Shown: positions 1 to 11,007, numbered from the stretch's first letter. The stretch: 64,000 nt of DNA from Agromyces intestinalis (GCF_008365295.1 NZ_CP043505.1:2790001-2854000), one strand, 5' to 3'. The notes: generated from the letters alone by a model not told the origin. Made by a program: numbers and translations.

Positions 1-310
1 CACCGCGGCCGAGGGTATCGAGATCGGCCCGGCTCCGGTCGACGCCGTGCTCTCGAGCGAGCTCTCGATCCCGATCGAAGACCTCGACCTGTCGGTGCGC
101 TCGTACAACTGCCTGAAGCGCGAGGGCATCAACACGGTGTCCGAGCTGGTCGCGCTGAGCGAGTCGCAGCTCATGAACATCCGCAACTTCGGCCAGAAGT
201 CGGTCGATGAGGTCAAGGACAAGCTCACTGAGATGGGCCTGTCGCTGAAGGACTCGGTTCCCGGGTTCGACGGCGCCCACTTCTACACGGGCTACGACGA
301 CGAGAACTAG
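1..310 (+). CDS. rpoA: RNA polymerase alpha subunit, C-terminal part (partial)
   Basis: The 5' end lies outside the window; the reading frame is open from base 2 and ends with TAG at 308-310. The visible ~100 residues are the alpha C-terminal domain: the motif [14 protein letters not shown] and the following helix-hairpin-helix residues ([13 protein letters not shown]) are the conserved part that contacts UP-element DNA and activators. The acidic, aromatic tail ([12 protein letters not shown]) is typical of actinobacterial RpoA. It is followed 43 bp later by rplQ, the usual order at the end of the alpha operon. Confidence 0.98.
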   Translation, partial: TAAEGIEIGPAPVDAVLSSELSIPIEDLDLSVRSYNCLKREGINTVSELVALSESQLMNIRNFGQKSVDEVKDKLTEMGLSLKDSVPGFDGAHFYTGYDDEN

Positions 311-353
311 GCCCGAGCGCCGCACCAACCCCCACTACTGGAGATAACGAACC

Positions 354-914
354 ATGCCGAAGCCCACGAAGGGCCCCCGCCTCGGAGGCGGACCCGCGCA
401 CGAGCGCCTGCTCCTCGCGAACCTCGCCGCGGCCCTGTTCACGCACAAGAGCATCACGACCACCGAGACCAAGGCCAAGCGCCTGCGTCCGCTGGCCGAG
501 CGCCTGATCACGTTCGCCAAGCGCGGCGACCTGCACGCGCGCCGTCGCGTGCTCGCCGTCATCGGCGACAAGACGGTCGTGCACGAGCTGTTCACCGTGA
601 TCGCGCCGCAGGTGGCCGACCGCGAGGGCGGCTACACGCGCGTCATCAAGACCGGATACCGCAAGGGCGACAACGCGCCCATGGCGGTCATCGAGCTCGT
701 GCTCGAGCCGGTCGTGAAGAAGCAGCGCGCCGCCAAGTCGGCCGCAGCCGAGGCGCCCGCCGCTCCCGCCGAGGAGGCGCCGGTCGAGGAGACCGCCGCT
801 GACGAGGTCGTGACCGAGGCTGAGGCCGCGGTCGACGAGGCCGCCGGCGCCGAGGCGTCGGAGGAGTCGACCGAGGCTCCCGCCGAGGAGGCCGAGCCTG
901 CCGAGGCCAAGTAA
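354..914 (+). CDS. rplQ: 50S ribosomal protein L17
   Basis: A protein of 186 residues. Residues 1-120 are the L17 core (start [20 protein letters not shown], then the [21 protein letters not shown] region), which lies near the exit of the ribosomal tunnel. Residues ~125-186 form a low-complexity Ala/Glu/Pro-rich acidic tail, a common extension in Actinobacteria and absent from the ~120-residue E. coli protein. A GGAGAT ribosome-binding site sits 10 nt before the ATG. It is probably cotranscribed with rpoA and ends at the strong hairpin at 932-966. Confidence 0.97.
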   Translation: MPKPTKGPRLGGGPAHERLLLANLAAALFTHKSITTTETKAKRLRPLAERLITFAKRGDLHARRRVLAVIGDKTVVHELFTVIAPQVADREGGYTRVIKTGYRKGDNAPMAVIELVLEPVVKKQRAAKSAAAEAPAAPAEEAPVEETAADEVVTEAEAAVDEAAGAEASEESTEAPAEEAEPAEAK

Positions 915-931
915 GCCTCGCCGCACTCACG

Positions 932-966
932 CGAAGGGCCCCGATGCACTGCATCGGGGCCCTTCG
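932..966 (+). terminator. Rho-independent-type hairpin after rpoA-rplQ
   Basis: A perfect 16-bp inverted repeat (932-947 and 951-966) with a 3-nt loop, 18 bp after the rplQ stop. There is no long T tract, as is usual in high-GC actinobacteria. It probably ends the alpha operon. Confidence 0.85.
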
Positions 967-1028
967 CCATGCCCGGGTCAGCGCCGATCCGAGGCATCCA
1001 CCCGTTTCACGCGGTCGCCCGGTTCACG

Positions 1029-1103
1029 GGATCAGGAAGTGTGGCGGCGCCGTCGGCGTGTCGCCGACTCGCGCGCGGCGCGTCGCGCCGGAATTCCTGA
1101 TCC
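1029..1103. repeat. Long intergenic inverted repeat between rplQ and truA
   Basis: The outer arms GGATCAGGAA (1029-1038) and TTCCTGATCC (1094-1103) are exact reverse complements 55 bp apart. Inside is a smaller inverted repeat, GTCGGCG (1052-1058) and CGCCGAC (1062-1068). The gap holds no gene. The nested layout resembles the elements at 4601-4690, 18476-18685 and 44400-44471. Function unknown. Confidence 0.5.
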
Positions 1104-1166
1104 GCGTTGGGAGAGGAGGGGAGAACGAGGGGAGGGGGAGAACGGGGCGGGATCTAGGCTGGACGG

Positions 1167-2117
1167 GTGGAGGGAACGACGGGCGGTGAACCTGGCGCGG
1201 ATGCCGCGGACGAGGTCGTCCGGCTGCGTCTGGCCATCGCGTACGACGGCACCGACTTCGCGGGGTGGAGCCGCCAGCCCGGGCTGCGGACCGTGCAGGG
1301 CACCCTCGAGGACGCGTTGGGCACACTGTTCCGACGCGCGGGCGTCGCGCCCCGGCTGACGGTGGCGGGCCGCACCGACGCGGGCGTGCACGCGACCGGC
1401 CAGGTCGCCCACGTCGACGCGCCGCGGGCGGCGCTGGTCGAGGTCACCCGGCCGAAGCGCAGCGCCGGGCCCGGGTCGGAGGTCGGGGGAGCGGCAGCCG
1501 AAGTCGGCGCGGTGCTCGCGAAGCGGATCAACGGCATCCTGGGCTCACGCGACGCCGACGTCGTGCTCGCCGCGGCCGACGTCGCGCCCGAGGGCTTCGA
1601 CGCGAGGTTCTCCGCGACGTGGCGCCGCTACGAGTACCGCATCGCGGACGCGGGCGCGCTGCACGACCCGCTGCAGCGGCGACGCACGGTCTGGCACCCA
1701 CGCGCGCTCGACGTCGAGGCGATGCACGCGGCGGCGCAGTCGCTGCTCGGCCTGCACGACTTCGCGGCATACTGCAAGCCGCGCGAGGGCGCCACCACCA
1801 TCCGCACCCTGCAGGCGTTCGGCTGGGCGAGGGGCGACGACGGGGTGCTCACGGCCACGCTGCGGGCCGACGCGTTCTGCCACTCCATGGTGCGCGCACT
1901 GGTCGGGGCGAGCGTCGCCGTCGGTGAAGGCCGGCTCGCGGCATCCGGCCCTGAAGCCCTGCTGCACGCTGCAGAGCGCTCGAGCGCGTTCGTGGTGATG
2001 CCCGCGAAGGGGCTTGTGCTCACCGAGGTGGGCTATCCGCCCGATGCCGAACTCGCGGCGCGGGCCGCGCAGACCCGCGCACGACGCGAATTGCGGGTTG
2101 ACGGGGTCGTCGGCTAA
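1167..2117 (+). CDS. truA: tRNA pseudouridine(38-40) synthase TruA
   Basis: A protein of 316 residues that converts uridines 38-40 of the tRNA anticodon arm to pseudouridine. The family motif GRTDAGVHATGQVAH carries the catalytic aspartate (Asp71), and AIAYDGTDFAGWSRQ near the N terminus is also characteristic. The insert around residues 90-110 (Gly/Ser/Ala-rich) makes it slightly longer than the ~270-residue E. coli enzyme. The GTG start was chosen because a TAGGCT -10 box (1155-1160) ends 6 nt before it, which implies a leaderless transcript; no ribosome-binding site is visible. A promoter for rplM probably lies inside its 3' end. Confidence 0.95.
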   Translation: MEGTTGGEPGADAADEVVRLRLAIAYDGTDFAGWSRQPGLRTVQGTLEDALGTLFRRAGVAPRLTVAGRTDAGVHATGQVAHVDAPRAALVEVTRPKRSAGPGSEVGGAAAEVGAVLAKRINGILGSRDADVVLAAADVAPEGFDARFSATWRRYEYRIADAGALHDPLQRRRTVWHPRALDVEAMHAAAQSLLGLHDFAAYCKPREGATTIRTLQAFGWARGDDGVLTATLRADAFCHSMVRALVGASVAVGEGRLAASGPEALLHAAERSSAFVVMPAKGLVLTEVGYPPDAELAARAAQTRARRELRVDGVVG

Positions 2118-2120
2118 GCT
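2091..2120 (+). promoter_or_regulatory. Candidate promoter for rplM-rpsI
   Basis: TTGCGG (2091-2096) and TAAGCT (2115-2120) are 18 bp apart and overlap the end of truA. Transcription would start near 2127 and leave a leader of about 125 nt before rplM. That leader contains a short hairpin (CCCAC 2200-2204, GTGGG 2209-2213). I cannot assign it to a known ribosomal-protein leader family. Confidence 0.45.
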
Positions 2121-2252
2121 ATCTCTTTGGTGCCGTCACTGCGCGGCATCCGAAGTTGAGCCCTCCACCGTGGCGTTCGCCTCGCATCGCGACCGAACAC
2201 CCACCGGAGTGGGATTCACGAACCCCTCACTCGATCAGAAAGCAGCACTACT

Positions 2253-2699
2253 GTGACGCGCACCTACAGCCCCAAGGCGAGCGAGATCCAGCACGACTGG
2301 GTCGTCATCGACGCCACCGACATCGTGCTCGGCCGCCTCGCCAGCCACTCCGCAGCCCTGCTGCGCGGCAAGCACAAGCCGACCTTCGCGAACCACATGG
2401 ACACCGGTGACTTCGTCATCATCGTCAACGCCGAGAAGGTGGCCCTCACCGGCCAGAAGCTCGAGCAGAAGAAGGCCTACCGCCACTCGGGCTACCCGGG
2501 CGGCCTCAAGGCGGTCGGCTACGCCGAACTGCTCGAGAAGAACCCCGTCCGCGCCGTCGAGAAGGCGATCCGCGGCATGCTCCCGAAGAACTCGCTCGGT
2601 CGTGCCCAGCTCAAGAAGCTGAAGGTCTACGCCGGCCCGGAGCACCCGCACGCGGCTCAGCAGCCGAAGCCGTACACCCTCACCCAGGTCGCCCAGTAA
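2253..2699 (+). CDS. rplM: 50S ribosomal protein L13
   Basis: A protein of 148 residues, the normal family length. Recognisable L13 segments are [16 protein letters not shown] near the N terminus, [18 protein letters not shown] in the middle, and [19 protein letters not shown] towards the C terminus. L13 is an early-assembling large-subunit protein. It starts with GTG and is followed 35 bp later by rpsI, the conserved rplM-rpsI operon. Confidence 0.97.
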   Translation: MTRTYSPKASEIQHDWVVIDATDIVLGRLASHSAALLRGKHKPTFANHMDTGDFVIIVNAEKVALTGQKLEQKKAYRHSGYPGGLKAVGYAELLEKNPVRAVEKAIRGMLPKNSLGRAQLKKLKVYAGPEHPHAAQQPKPYTLTQVAQ

Positions 2700-2734
2700 G
2701 CACCTCGCAGCGCGAAAAGGATTCAGACACCACC

Positions 2735-3220
2735 ATGGCGAAGATCGCAGACCAGATCGAAGCGGCTCCCGAGAGCTACACGACCGAGAGCGCCCCGGCG
2801 GCGGCTCCGGCCACCCCGCGTCCCGTGCTGAACGTCTCGGGTGCGGCCGTCGGCCGCCGCAAGCAGGCCATCGCGCGCGTGCGCGTCGTGCCGGGCTCGG
2901 GCAGCATCACGGTCAACGGCCGTGAGTTCGCGGACTACTTCCCGAACAAGCTGCACCAGCAGCTCATCACCGACCCGTTCACCGTGCTCGAGCTCGCGGG
3001 CTCCTACGACGTGATCGCCCGCATCACCGGCGGCGGCCCTTCGGGCCAGGCCGGTGCGCTGCGCCTCGCGATCGCTCGCGCGCTCAACGAGATCGACCGT
3101 GAGAACAACCGCCCGACCCTGAAGAAGGCCGGCTTCCTCACCCGTGACGCCCGCGTCATCGAGCGCAAGAAGGCCGGTCTCAAGAAGGCCCGCAAGGCTC
3201 CCCAGTTCTCGAAGCGCTAA
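2735..3220 (+). CDS. rpsI: 30S ribosomal protein S9
   Basis: A protein of 161 residues. Residues 1-35 are an Ala/Pro/Glu-rich N-terminal extension usual in Actinobacteria. The S9 core follows ([36 protein letters not shown]) and ends in the invariant basic tail [12 protein letters not shown], which reaches the decoding-site tRNA. The upstream spacing of 35 bp from rplM and a GGA-containing ribosome-binding site fit cotranslation. glmM starts 15 bp downstream and may share the transcript. Confidence 0.97.
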   Translation: MAKIADQIEAAPESYTTESAPAAAPATPRPVLNVSGAAVGRRKQAIARVRVVPGSGSITVNGREFADYFPNKLHQQLITDPFTVLELAGSYDVIARITGGGPSGQAGALRLAIARALNEIDRENNRPTLKKAGFLTRDARVIERKKAGLKKARKAPQFSKR

Positions 3221-3235
3221 GCGCGAGAGATCAGG

Positions 3236-4597
3236 ATGCCTCGGCTCTTCGGAACCGACGGGGTCCGGGGCCTGGCCAACCGTGAACTCACGGCTGACCT
3301 GGCCCTGGGCCTCGCCCAGGCGGCCGCCGCCGTCCTCACCCAGGGGCGACACGCCGACGAGCTTCGTGCCGCCGGCCGACGCCCGACGGCCGTCGTCGCG
3401 CGCGATCCGCGTGTGTCTGGCGAGTTCCTCACCGCCGCCGTGGCGGCGGGTCTGGCCGCATCGGGCGTCGACGTGCTCGACGCCGGCGTCATTCCGACGC
3501 CCGCAACCGCCTTCCTCATCGACGACGTCAACGCCGACTTCGGCGTGATGATCTCGGCGTCGCACAATCCCGCGCCCGACAACGGCATCAAGTTCTTCGC
3601 GTTCGGCGGCACGAAGTTGCCCGACGTCGTCGAGGACCGCATCGAGGCGTTCCTCGGCAAGCCCAAGCTCGCGCCCATCGGCGACGGAGTCGGCCGCATC
3701 CGCCGGTTCGCCGACGCGGAAGATCGCTACGTCGTGCACCTGCTCGCCAGCCTGCCGAACCGGCTCGACGGCCTGAAGGTCGTCATCGACTGCGCCCACG
3801 GCGCGGCCGCGGGCGTCTCGCCCGAGACGTTCAAGGACGCCGGGGCCGAGGTCATCGTGATCGGCGCCGACCCCGACGGCATCAACATCAACGACGGAGT
3901 CGGGTCGACGCATCTCGAGCAACTGCAGGCCGCGGTCGTCGAGCACGGCGCCGACCTCGGCATCGCCCACGACGGCGACGCCGACCGCTGCCTCGCTGTC
4001 GACGCCGAAGGCAATGTGGTCGACGGAGACCGCATCATGGCGATCCTGGCGCTCTCGATGAAGGAGCGCGGCCGGCTCACCGATGACACCCTCGTGGTGA
4101 CGGTGATGTCGAACCTGGGGTTGAAGAAGGCGATGGCCGAGCACGGGGTGCGCGTCATCGAGACGAAGGTCGGCGACCGGTACGTGCTCGAGGCCCTGAA
4201 CGAGCACTCGCTCGCGCTCGGCGGCGAGCAGTCGGGCCACGTGATCATGACCGAGTTCGCGACCACGGGCGACGGCGTGCTCACCGGCCTGCACCTGGCA
4301 GCCGAGGTGGCGCGCACGGGCAAGACGCTCGCCGAGCTCGCGTCGGCCATGACGGTGTACCCGCAGGTGCTCGTGAACGTGCGCGGCGTGAACCATCACG
4401 CGCTCGACGGCGACGCCGAGATCGCGGCGGCCGTCGCGGCGGTCGAGGCCGAACTGGGCGACACCGGCCGGGTGCTGTTGCGGCCGTCGGGCACCGAGCC
4501 GATGGTGCGTGTGATGGTCGAGGCATCCGACCAGCAGACCGCCGACCGCCACGCCGACCGTCTCGCCGAGGTCGTCCGCGCCCGCCTCGCCCTCTGA
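3236..4597 (+). CDS. glmM: Phosphoglucosamine mutase
   Basis: A protein of 453 residues that interconverts glucosamine-6-phosphate and glucosamine-1-phosphate for UDP-GlcNAc and peptidoglycan synthesis. The four phosphohexomutase domains are present: FGTDGVRG at the N terminus, the phosphoserine loop ISASHNP (catalytic Ser109), the metal loop DGDADRC (~residues 244-250), the sugar-binding loop GGEQSGH, and the phosphate-binding loop [12 protein letters not shown] near the C terminus. It lies 15 bp after rpsI. glmS, the preceding enzyme of the pathway, is 1.1 kb downstream, separated by coaA on the other strand. Confidence 0.97.
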   Translation: MPRLFGTDGVRGLANRELTADLALGLAQAAAAVLTQGRHADELRAAGRRPTAVVARDPRVSGEFLTAAVAAGLAASGVDVLDAGVIPTPATAFLIDDVNADFGVMISASHNPAPDNGIKFFAFGGTKLPDVVEDRIEAFLGKPKLAPIGDGVGRIRRFADAEDRYVVHLLASLPNRLDGLKVVIDCAHGAAAGVSPETFKDAGAEVIVIGADPDGININDGVGSTHLEQLQAAVVEHGADLGIAHDGDADRCLAVDAEGNVVDGDRIMAILALSMKERGRLTDDTLVVTVMSNLGLKKAMAEHGVRVIETKVGDRYVLEALNEHSLALGGEQSGHVIMTEFATTGDGVLTGLHLAAEVARTGKTLAELASAMTVYPQVLVNVRGVNHHALDGDAEIAAAVAAVEAELGDTGRVLLRPSGTEPMVRVMVEASDQQTADRHADRLAEVVRARLAL

Positions 4598-4600
4598 CGC

Positions 4601-4690
4601 GCTTTTCAGGAGTTCTTCGGGCGCCTCCGGCCTTTTTCAGGAGTTTCCGGCGCATCCGGCCGGGTTCTGCGCAATTCCTCCTGAGAAACG
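4601..4690. repeat. Repeated TTTTCAGGAGTT motif in the glmM-coaA gap
   Basis: The motif TTTTCAGGAGTT occurs twice in direct orientation (4603-4614 and 4634-4645) and once as a near-exact reverse complement (AATTCCTCCTGAGAAA, 4673-4688). Two of the three copies are flanked by GCGC. It lies between two convergent genes and could take part in termination, but the arms lie far apart. The core recalls the arm (ATCAGGAA) of the element at 1029-1103. Confidence 0.5.
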
Positions 4691-4725
4691 CACCGGGTTC
4701 GAACCGCGTTCCCGAGAAGTGTGGG

Positions 4726-5676
4726 TCAGAGCTTGCGGAGCAGGACGCTCTTCACCGCGTGGTCGGCACCCTTGCGCAGCACGAGCGACGCACGCGAGCG
4801 CGTCGGCCGGATGTTCTGCAGCAGGTTGGGCTCGTTGATCGAGCGCCAGATCTCGCTCGCCCGCGCCCGCGCCTCGCCCTCGGACAGCGACGCGTACCGG
4901 TGGAAGTACGAGTTCGGGTTCGCGAACGCGCCGCGCTGGAGCTTCAGGAACCGCTCTTCGTACCAGTGCGCGATGTCGCTCGTGCGCGCGTCGACGTAGA
5001 TGGTGAAGTCGAACAGGTCGCTGACCGCGAGGCGGTGCCCGGGCCCCGGCGGCTGCAGCACGTTGAGGCCTTCGACGATGAGCACGTCGGGGCGGCGCAC
5101 CGTGATCTGCGCGTCGGGCACGATGTCGTAGGCCAGGTGCGAGTAGAACGGCGCGACGACCTCGGCCGCGCCCGCCTTGATCTCGCTGACGAACCGAAGC
5201 AGCGCGCGACGGTCGTACGACTCGGGGAAGCCCTTGCGGGCCATGAGGCCGCGCCGCTCGAGCTCGGCGTTGGGGAACAGGAACCCGTCGGTCGTGATGA
5301 GCTCGACCCGCGGCGTGTGCTCCCAGCGGGCGAGCAGCTCGCGAAGGAGCCGGGCGATCGTGGACTTGCCGACCGCGACCGAGCCGGCGACGCCGATCAC
5401 GAACGGTGTCGACTCGCTGCGCTCGCGCAAGAACTCGCTGGTGACCCGGTGCAGCGCCTTGGTGCCGCCGACGTAGAGGTTGAGCAGGCGTGAGAGCGGC
5501 AGGTACACCTCGGCGACCTCGTCGAGGTCGAGGGGTTCGCCGAGCCCACGCAGCTGCACGAGTTCGGTCTCGGTGAGCGGGGCGGGCACCGACGGGGCGA
5601 GTGCCGACCAGTCCGACCGGTCGAGTTCGATGAACGGTGAGAGCTGCGGGGCCGACGGACTGTGGCGATCCAGCAC
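4726..5676 (-). CDS. coaA: Type I pantothenate kinase
   Basis: A protein of 316 residues, matching bacterial CoaA. It phosphorylates pantothenate with ATP, the first step of coenzyme A synthesis. The P-loop [11 protein letters not shown] spans residues 95-105; TTDGFLFPN and the FDFTIYVDA / WYEERFLKL segments are family-specific. The start is GTG. Upstream on the minus strand, TAGACT (plus 5683-5688) ends 6 nt before it, so the transcript is probably leaderless. It is divergent from glmS, with the two -10 boxes about 50 bp apart. Confidence 0.96.
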   Translation of the reverse strand: MLDRHSPSAPQLSPFIELDRSDWSALAPSVPAPLTETELVQLRGLGEPLDLDEVAEVYLPLSRLLNLYVGGTKALHRVTSEFLRERSESTPFVIGVAGSVAVGKSTIARLLRELLARWEHTPRVELITTDGFLFPNAELERRGLMARKGFPESYDRRALLRFVSEIKAGAAEVVAPFYSHLAYDIVPDAQITVRRPDVLIVEGLNVLQPPGPGHRLAVSDLFDFTIYVDARTSDIAHWYEERFLKLQRGAFANPNSYFHRYASLSEGEARARASEIWRSINEPNLLQNIRPTRSRASLVLRKGADHAVKSVLLRKL

Positions 5677-5753
5677 CCGGCCAGTCTACGACGGTCGGAT
5701 GCCGCGACTCGCGCCGACCGGGCGCTCAGCCGGGGCACCCTAGAATCGAGCGC

Positions 5754-7607
5754 ATGTGTGGAATCGTCGGATACGTGGGCGCGCGAGAAAGCGTCGATGT
5801 GCTCATGGGTGGCCTGCGCCGCCTCGAATACCGTGGCTACGACTCGGCGGGGGTCGCCGTCATCGACGGCGACGGGCGGATCGAGACGGCCAAGCGCGCT
5901 GGCAAGCTCCAGGTGCTGGCCGACGAACTCGAGCATCATCCGCTCGCTCCGGGCACCACCGGCATCGGCCACACGCGCTGGGCGACCCATGGCGGCCCCA
6001 CCGATCGCAACGCGCACCCGCATCTGGGCGACGACGGCAAGCTCGCGCTCATCCACAACGGCATCATCGAGAACTTCGCCGAGCTGAAGCAGGAACTCCT
6101 CGACGAGGGCTTCGCGTTCGAGAGCGAGACCGACACCGAGGTCGCCGCCGTGCTGCTCGGTCGCGAGGTGCGTGAGACGCACGACCTGCGCGAGGCGTTC
6201 CGCCGCACCGTCAACCGGCTCGAGGGCGCGTTCACGCTGCTCGCGGTGCACCGCGACGAGCCGGGCCTCGTGGTCGGCGCGCGTCGCAACTCGCCGCTGG
6301 TCATCGGCCTCGGCGAGGGCGAGAACTTCCTGGGGTCGGATGTCGCGGCCTTCGTCGAGTACACCAAGCGCGCGTTGGCGATCGGCCAGGACCAGATCGT
6401 GGCGATCACCGCCGACGGCGTCGAGGTCAGCGACTTCGCGGGTGACCCGGTCGAGGTGCAGCCGTTCGAGGTCGAATGGGACGCGTCGGCCGCCGAGAAG
6501 GGCGGCTGGTCGTCGTTCATGCGCAAGGAGATCTCGGAGCAGCCCGACGCGGTCGCCAACACGATCCTCGGGCGCGTCGTCGACGGCCAGGTCGTCATCC
6601 CCGAGCTCGACGCCTTCGGGGACGACCTGCTCCGCGACATCCGCCGCATCACCGTGATCGCGTGCGGCACCGCCGCCTACGCCGGCATGGTCGCGAAGTA
6701 CGCCATCGAGCAGTGGGCGCGCGTGCCGGTCGAGGTCGAGCTCAGCCACGAATTCCGCTACCGCGACCCGGTGCTCGACGAGCACACCCTGGTCGTCTCG
6801 ATCAGCCAGTCGGGCGAGACCATGGACACGCTCATGGCCGTGAAGTACGCGCGCGAGCACGGCGCCAAGACGATCTCGGTCTGCAACACGCAGGGCGCGA
6901 CGATTCCGCGCGAGTCCGACGGCGTCGTCTACACGCACGCGGGGCCCGAGGTCGCGGTCGCGTCGACCAAGGCGTTCGTCGCGCAGGTCACGGCGCTGTA
7001 CCTGTTCGGCCTGCACCTCGCGCGGGTGCGCGGCACACTCGACGACGCGGCGCTGGCCGGGTACGTCGAGGAGCTGCAGCAGGTTCCCGGGCAGCTCGGC
7101 GAGGTGCTCGAGGCGGAGTCCGAGCGCGTGGCCCAGCTCGCGCACTGGATGGCCGATACCCGCTCGGTGCTGTTCCTCGGCCGCCACGTCGGCTACCCCA
7201 TCGCGCTCGAGGGCGCGCTGAAGCTGAAGGAGCTGGCGTACATCCACGCCGAGGGCTTCGCGGCGGGCGAGCTGAAGCACGGCCCGATCGCGCTGATCGA
7301 GCCCGGGCAACCGGTGTTCGTGATCGTGCCGAGCCCGCGCGGGTCGCAGAGCCTGCACCCGAAGGTGGTGTCGAACATCCAGGAGATCCGCGCGCGCGGC
7401 GCCCGGGTGATCGCGATCGCCGAGGCGGGCGACGTGGCGGTGCTGCCGTTCGCCGACGAGGTCATCCGCATCCCGCTGGCCGGCCCGCTGTTCGAGCCGC
7501 TGCTCGCGGTGGTGCCGCTGCAGCTGTTCGCGATGGAGCTGTCGGAGGCCAAGGGCCTCGACGTCGACCAGCCGCGCAACCTGGCGAAGTCGGTCACGGT
7601 CGAATAG
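5754..7607 (+). CDS. glmS: Glutamine-fructose-6-phosphate aminotransferase
   Basis: A protein of 617 residues that makes glucosamine-6-phosphate from fructose-6-phosphate and glutamine. The start is fixed by the required N-terminal nucleophile: MCGIVGYVG, Cys2 after methionine removal. The glutaminase domain (to ~residue 240) carries TRWATHG and HNGIIEN; two SIS domains follow (ISQSGETMDTL; GRHVGYPIALEGALKLKEL), and the protein ends LAKSVTVE. TAGAAT (5741-5746) ends 7 nt before the ATG, so the message looks leaderless and leaves no room for a glmS ribozyme. Confidence 0.97.
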   Translation: MCGIVGYVGARESVDVLMGGLRRLEYRGYDSAGVAVIDGDGRIETAKRAGKLQVLADELEHHPLAPGTTGIGHTRWATHGGPTDRNAHPHLGDDGKLALIHNGIIENFAELKQELLDEGFAFESETDTEVAAVLLGREVRETHDLREAFRRTVNRLEGAFTLLAVHRDEPGLVVGARRNSPLVIGLGEGENFLGSDVAAFVEYTKRALAIGQDQIVAITADGVEVSDFAGDPVEVQPFEVEWDASAAEKGGWSSFMRKEISEQPDAVANTILGRVVDGQVVIPELDAFGDDLLRDIRRITVIACGTAAYAGMVAKYAIEQWARVPVEVELSHEFRYRDPVLDEHTLVVSISQSGETMDTLMAVKYAREHGAKTISVCNTQGATIPRESDGVVYTHAGPEVAVASTKAFVAQVTALYLFGLHLARVRGTLDDAALAGYVEELQQVPGQLGEVLEAESERVAQLAHWMADTRSVLFLGRHVGYPIALEGALKLKELAYIHAEGFAAGELKHGPIALIEPGQPVFVIVPSPRGSQSLHPKVVSNIQEIRARGARVIAIAEAGDVAVLPFADEVIRIPLAGPLFEPLLAVVPLQLFAMELSEAKGLDVDQPRNLAKSVTVE

Positions 7608-7684
7608 GCACGTCCGCGCAGGCGGCCGGATGCTCCGGGCGGATGTCGCGGAGCATGATGGGGGTGCAGGTCGAAGGGAACCGG

Positions 7685-8055
7685 GTGATCAGGGGCATCG
7701 GCATCGACGTCGTCGACATCGCGCGGTTCGAGCGCAAGCTCGAGCGCACGCCGGCCTTGGTCGAACGACTGTTCGCCGAGAGCGAACGCGGTCGGCCGGT
7801 GCGGTCGCTCGCCGCCCGGTTCGCCGCGAAGGAGTCGCTCATCAAGGCGCTCGGCGGCCGCGTCGACGTGCGCTGGCACGATATGCGCGTCGTGCAGGAC
7901 GAACTGGGCAACCCCGACTTCGACCTGACCGGTGCGCTCGGCGTGTGCCTCGCCGCGCTCGGCATCGACCGCGTGCACCTCTCGATGAGCCACGACGCCG
8001 GGATCGCGAGCGCCTTCGTGGTGCTCGAGGCATCCGAACCGAACGGAACGCCCGC

Positions 8056-8059
<4 letters not shown>
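7685..8059 (+). CDS. acpS: Holo-[acyl-carrier-protein] synthase
   Basis: A protein of 124 residues that transfers the 4'-phosphopantetheine arm of CoA to acyl carrier protein. IRGIGIDVVDIARFE holds the Mg-binding Asp8, and FAAKESLIKAL is the second signature (Glu and Lys). The GTG at 7685 was chosen because AAGGGA lies about 7 nt upstream and the protein then begins as AcpS normally does; ATG codons at 7655 and 7658 are less likely. The TGA stop overlaps the ATG of alr (ATGA at 8056-8059), so the two are translationally coupled. Confidence 0.93.
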
Positions 8060-9254
<1,195 letters not shown>

Positions 9255-9258
<4 letters not shown>

Positions 9259-9794
9259 GCGTGCGCATCGACGTGCCCGACACCGCCGCGATGGAGCACC
9301 TCGGACGCGAGCTCGGCGAGCGGTTGCGCGCCGGCGACCTGGTCGTGCTGACCGGTCCGCTGGGGGCGGGCAAGACGACGCTCACGCGTGGCATCGGCGA
9401 CGGGCTCGGCGTGCGGGGGCCGGTGCAGTCGCCGACGTTCGTGCTCGCGCGCACCCACCCCAGCCTGGTCGGCGGCGCGCCGCTCGTGCACGTCGACGCC
9501 TACCGGCTCGGCACGGCGACCGAGCTGTGGGATCTCGACCTCGACTTCGATCGGTCGGTCGTGGTCGCCGAGTGGGGTGCCGGGCTCATCGAAGACGCGG
9601 CCGACAGCCGGCTCGAGGTGGTTATCGCTCGTCGCATCGGGGGCGAGGCGGATGACTCGGGGCCCGCGTCATCCGATCGCGACGCCGACCGCGCCGACCT
9701 CGACGCCGATCTCGACGCGGACGAGCCTCGCACCGTGACGATCACGGGGTTCGGCCCGCGCTGGGCGGGCACGCCGTACGCGCCGGGCGCGTGA
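9255..9794 (+). CDS. tsaE: tRNA t6A biosynthesis ATPase TsaE
   Basis: A protein of 179 residues. The Walker A motif GPLGAGKTTLTRG is at residues ~34-46, followed by PTFVLARTHP and HVDAYRLG, all typical of TsaE (YjeE). TsaE drives turnover of the TsaB-TsaD complex that makes threonylcarbamoyladenosine on ANN-decoding tRNAs. The C-terminal ~45 residues are Asp-rich low complexity, longer than the ~150-residue norm. It overlaps alr by 4 bp. tsaB follows after 23 bp but has its own -10 box. Confidence 0.93.
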
Positions 9795-9817
9795 ACGACA
9801 CCGCCTAGGCTGGAATC

Positions 9818-10438
9818 ATGCTGCTCGCGATCGACACGTCGACCGGCACGAGCGTCGCCGTCGTCGACCACGACCGCGGCGTGCTCGCCGAGGCGTCCAG
9901 CGACGACCCGATGCGTCACGCCGAAGTCGTCGGCTTGCTCATCCGCGAGGCGCTCGACGCCGCGGGCGTCTCCCCGTCCGAGCTGTCGGGCGTGGCGGCG
10001 GGCATGGGCCCCGGCCCCTTCACGGGGCTCCGCGTCGGCATCGCGGCCGCGCACGCGTTCGCGATCGGCATCGCGCGCCCCGTCGTGCCCGTGGTGAGCC
10101 ACGACGCGGTCGCGTGGGCGTGGTACCGCGACGGCGGGCACGGGCCGGTGCAGGTCGTCACCGACGCGCGCCGCCGCGAGGCCGCGGTCGCCGACTACGA
10201 CGGGCTCGACGACGACGGTCTGCCCGTGCGCGTCGAGGGGCCGCGACTCACGCCGCGCGACGACGTACCGGCCGCGGCCGGCACGCGAGTCGAGGCATCC
10301 GTCGTGCCCGCCGCCGGTGTCGGCATGATCGCCGAGCTCGCCTACGCGGCCGGCCGGCTTCCGCTCACCGACGACGAGCCGCTCTACCTGCGCGCGCCCG
10401 ATGTCACCCCGTCGGCGGGTAAGAAGGTGCTGCGATGA
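9818..10438 (+). CDS. tsaB: tRNA t6A biosynthesis protein TsaB
   Basis: A protein of 206 residues with the ASKHA-fold start [17 protein letters not shown] and the segment [17 protein letters not shown] that marks TsaB. It is the TsaD partner and lacks catalytic activity of its own. TAGGCT (9806-9811) ends 6 nt before the ATG, indicating an internal leaderless promoter within the operon. The stop overlaps the rimI start (ATGA at 10435). Confidence 0.94.
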   Translation: MLLAIDTSTGTSVAVVDHDRGVLAEASSDDPMRHAEVVGLLIREALDAAGVSPSELSGVAAGMGPGPFTGLRVGIAAAHAFAIGIARPVVPVVSHDAVAWAWYRDGGHGPVQVVTDARRREAAVADYDGLDDDGLPVRVEGPRLTPRDDVPAAAGTRVEASVVPAAGVGMIAELAYAAGRLPLTDDEPLYLRAPDVTPSAGKKVLR

Positions 10439-11007
10439 GCGTGCTGCTGCGCCGCGCGCGGCCCGACGACCTCGACGCCATCATGGTGCTCGAGCGCGCG
10501 ACGTTCGTCGACGACGCCTGGCCGGTCGACGCGATGGCCCGCGAGCTCGCGAACCCCCACGCCTACTACCTGGTCGCGGTCGACGACGACTCGCCCGACG
10601 ACGTGTTCGCGTACGCCGGGCTGCTCGCGCCCGAGGGCGGCGATCAGGGCGACATCCAGACCATCGCGGTCGAGGCCGGCCGGCGCGGCGCCGGGCTCGG
10701 GCGCGCGCTGATGCAGGCGCTCATCGCCGAGGCGCGCCGGCGCGGGGTCGAGTCGATCTTCCTCGAGGTGCGCGCCGACAATCCCGTCGCGCGCGGGCTG
10801 TACGCCTCGCTCGGCTTCGCCGAGATCGGCGTGCGGCGGCGGTACTACCGCGGTGGCATCGACGCCGTGCACATGCGCGCCGACGTGCCGGCGGCGGTGA
10901 CGCGGCCTGCTGGCGGCGCGGCACTCGGTGCCGCGAGCGAACGCGCGGATGCCCCGGATGCCCCGGATACCCCGGATGACCCGGACGCCCCGGAGGGAAC
11001 CCGATGA
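10435..11007 (+). CDS. rimI: Ribosomal-protein-alanine N-acetyltransferase
   Basis: A protein of 190 residues. Residues 1-150 are a GNAT domain; [21 protein letters not shown] is the acetyl-CoA loop region, and [17 protein letters not shown] is the usual RimI signature. RimI acetylates the N terminus of protein S18, and in actinobacteria it commonly sits between tsaB and tsaD, as here. The last ~40 residues form a Pro/Asp/Ala tail encoded by a short tandem repeat (10948-10996). It overlaps both neighbours by 4 bp. Confidence 0.92.
   Translation: MSVLLRRARPDDLDAIMVLERATFVDDAWPVDAMARELANPHAYYLVAVDDDSPDDVFAYAGLLAPEGGDQGDIQTIAVEAGRRGAGLGRALMQALIAEARRRGVESIFLEVRADNPVARGLYASLGFAEIGVRRRYYRGGIDAVHMRADVPAAVTRPAGGAALGAASERADAPDAPDTPDDPDAPEGTR

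Noticed and set aside
2121-2252. Known L13 autoregulatory leader upstream of rplM
   Set aside because: Only one short hairpin is visible and I cannot match it to a described leader family; kept as an unnamed leader in the promoter entry.
2723-4552. 609-codon open frame on the minus strand, opposite rpsI and glmM
   Set aside because: It is the antisense shadow of two well-conserved genes; high third-position GC keeps such frames open, and the product is low-complexity Arg/Gly/Val.
5700-5753. A glmS ribozyme or long leader
   Set aside because: The -10 box ends 7 nt before the start codon, so there is no leader that could hold one.
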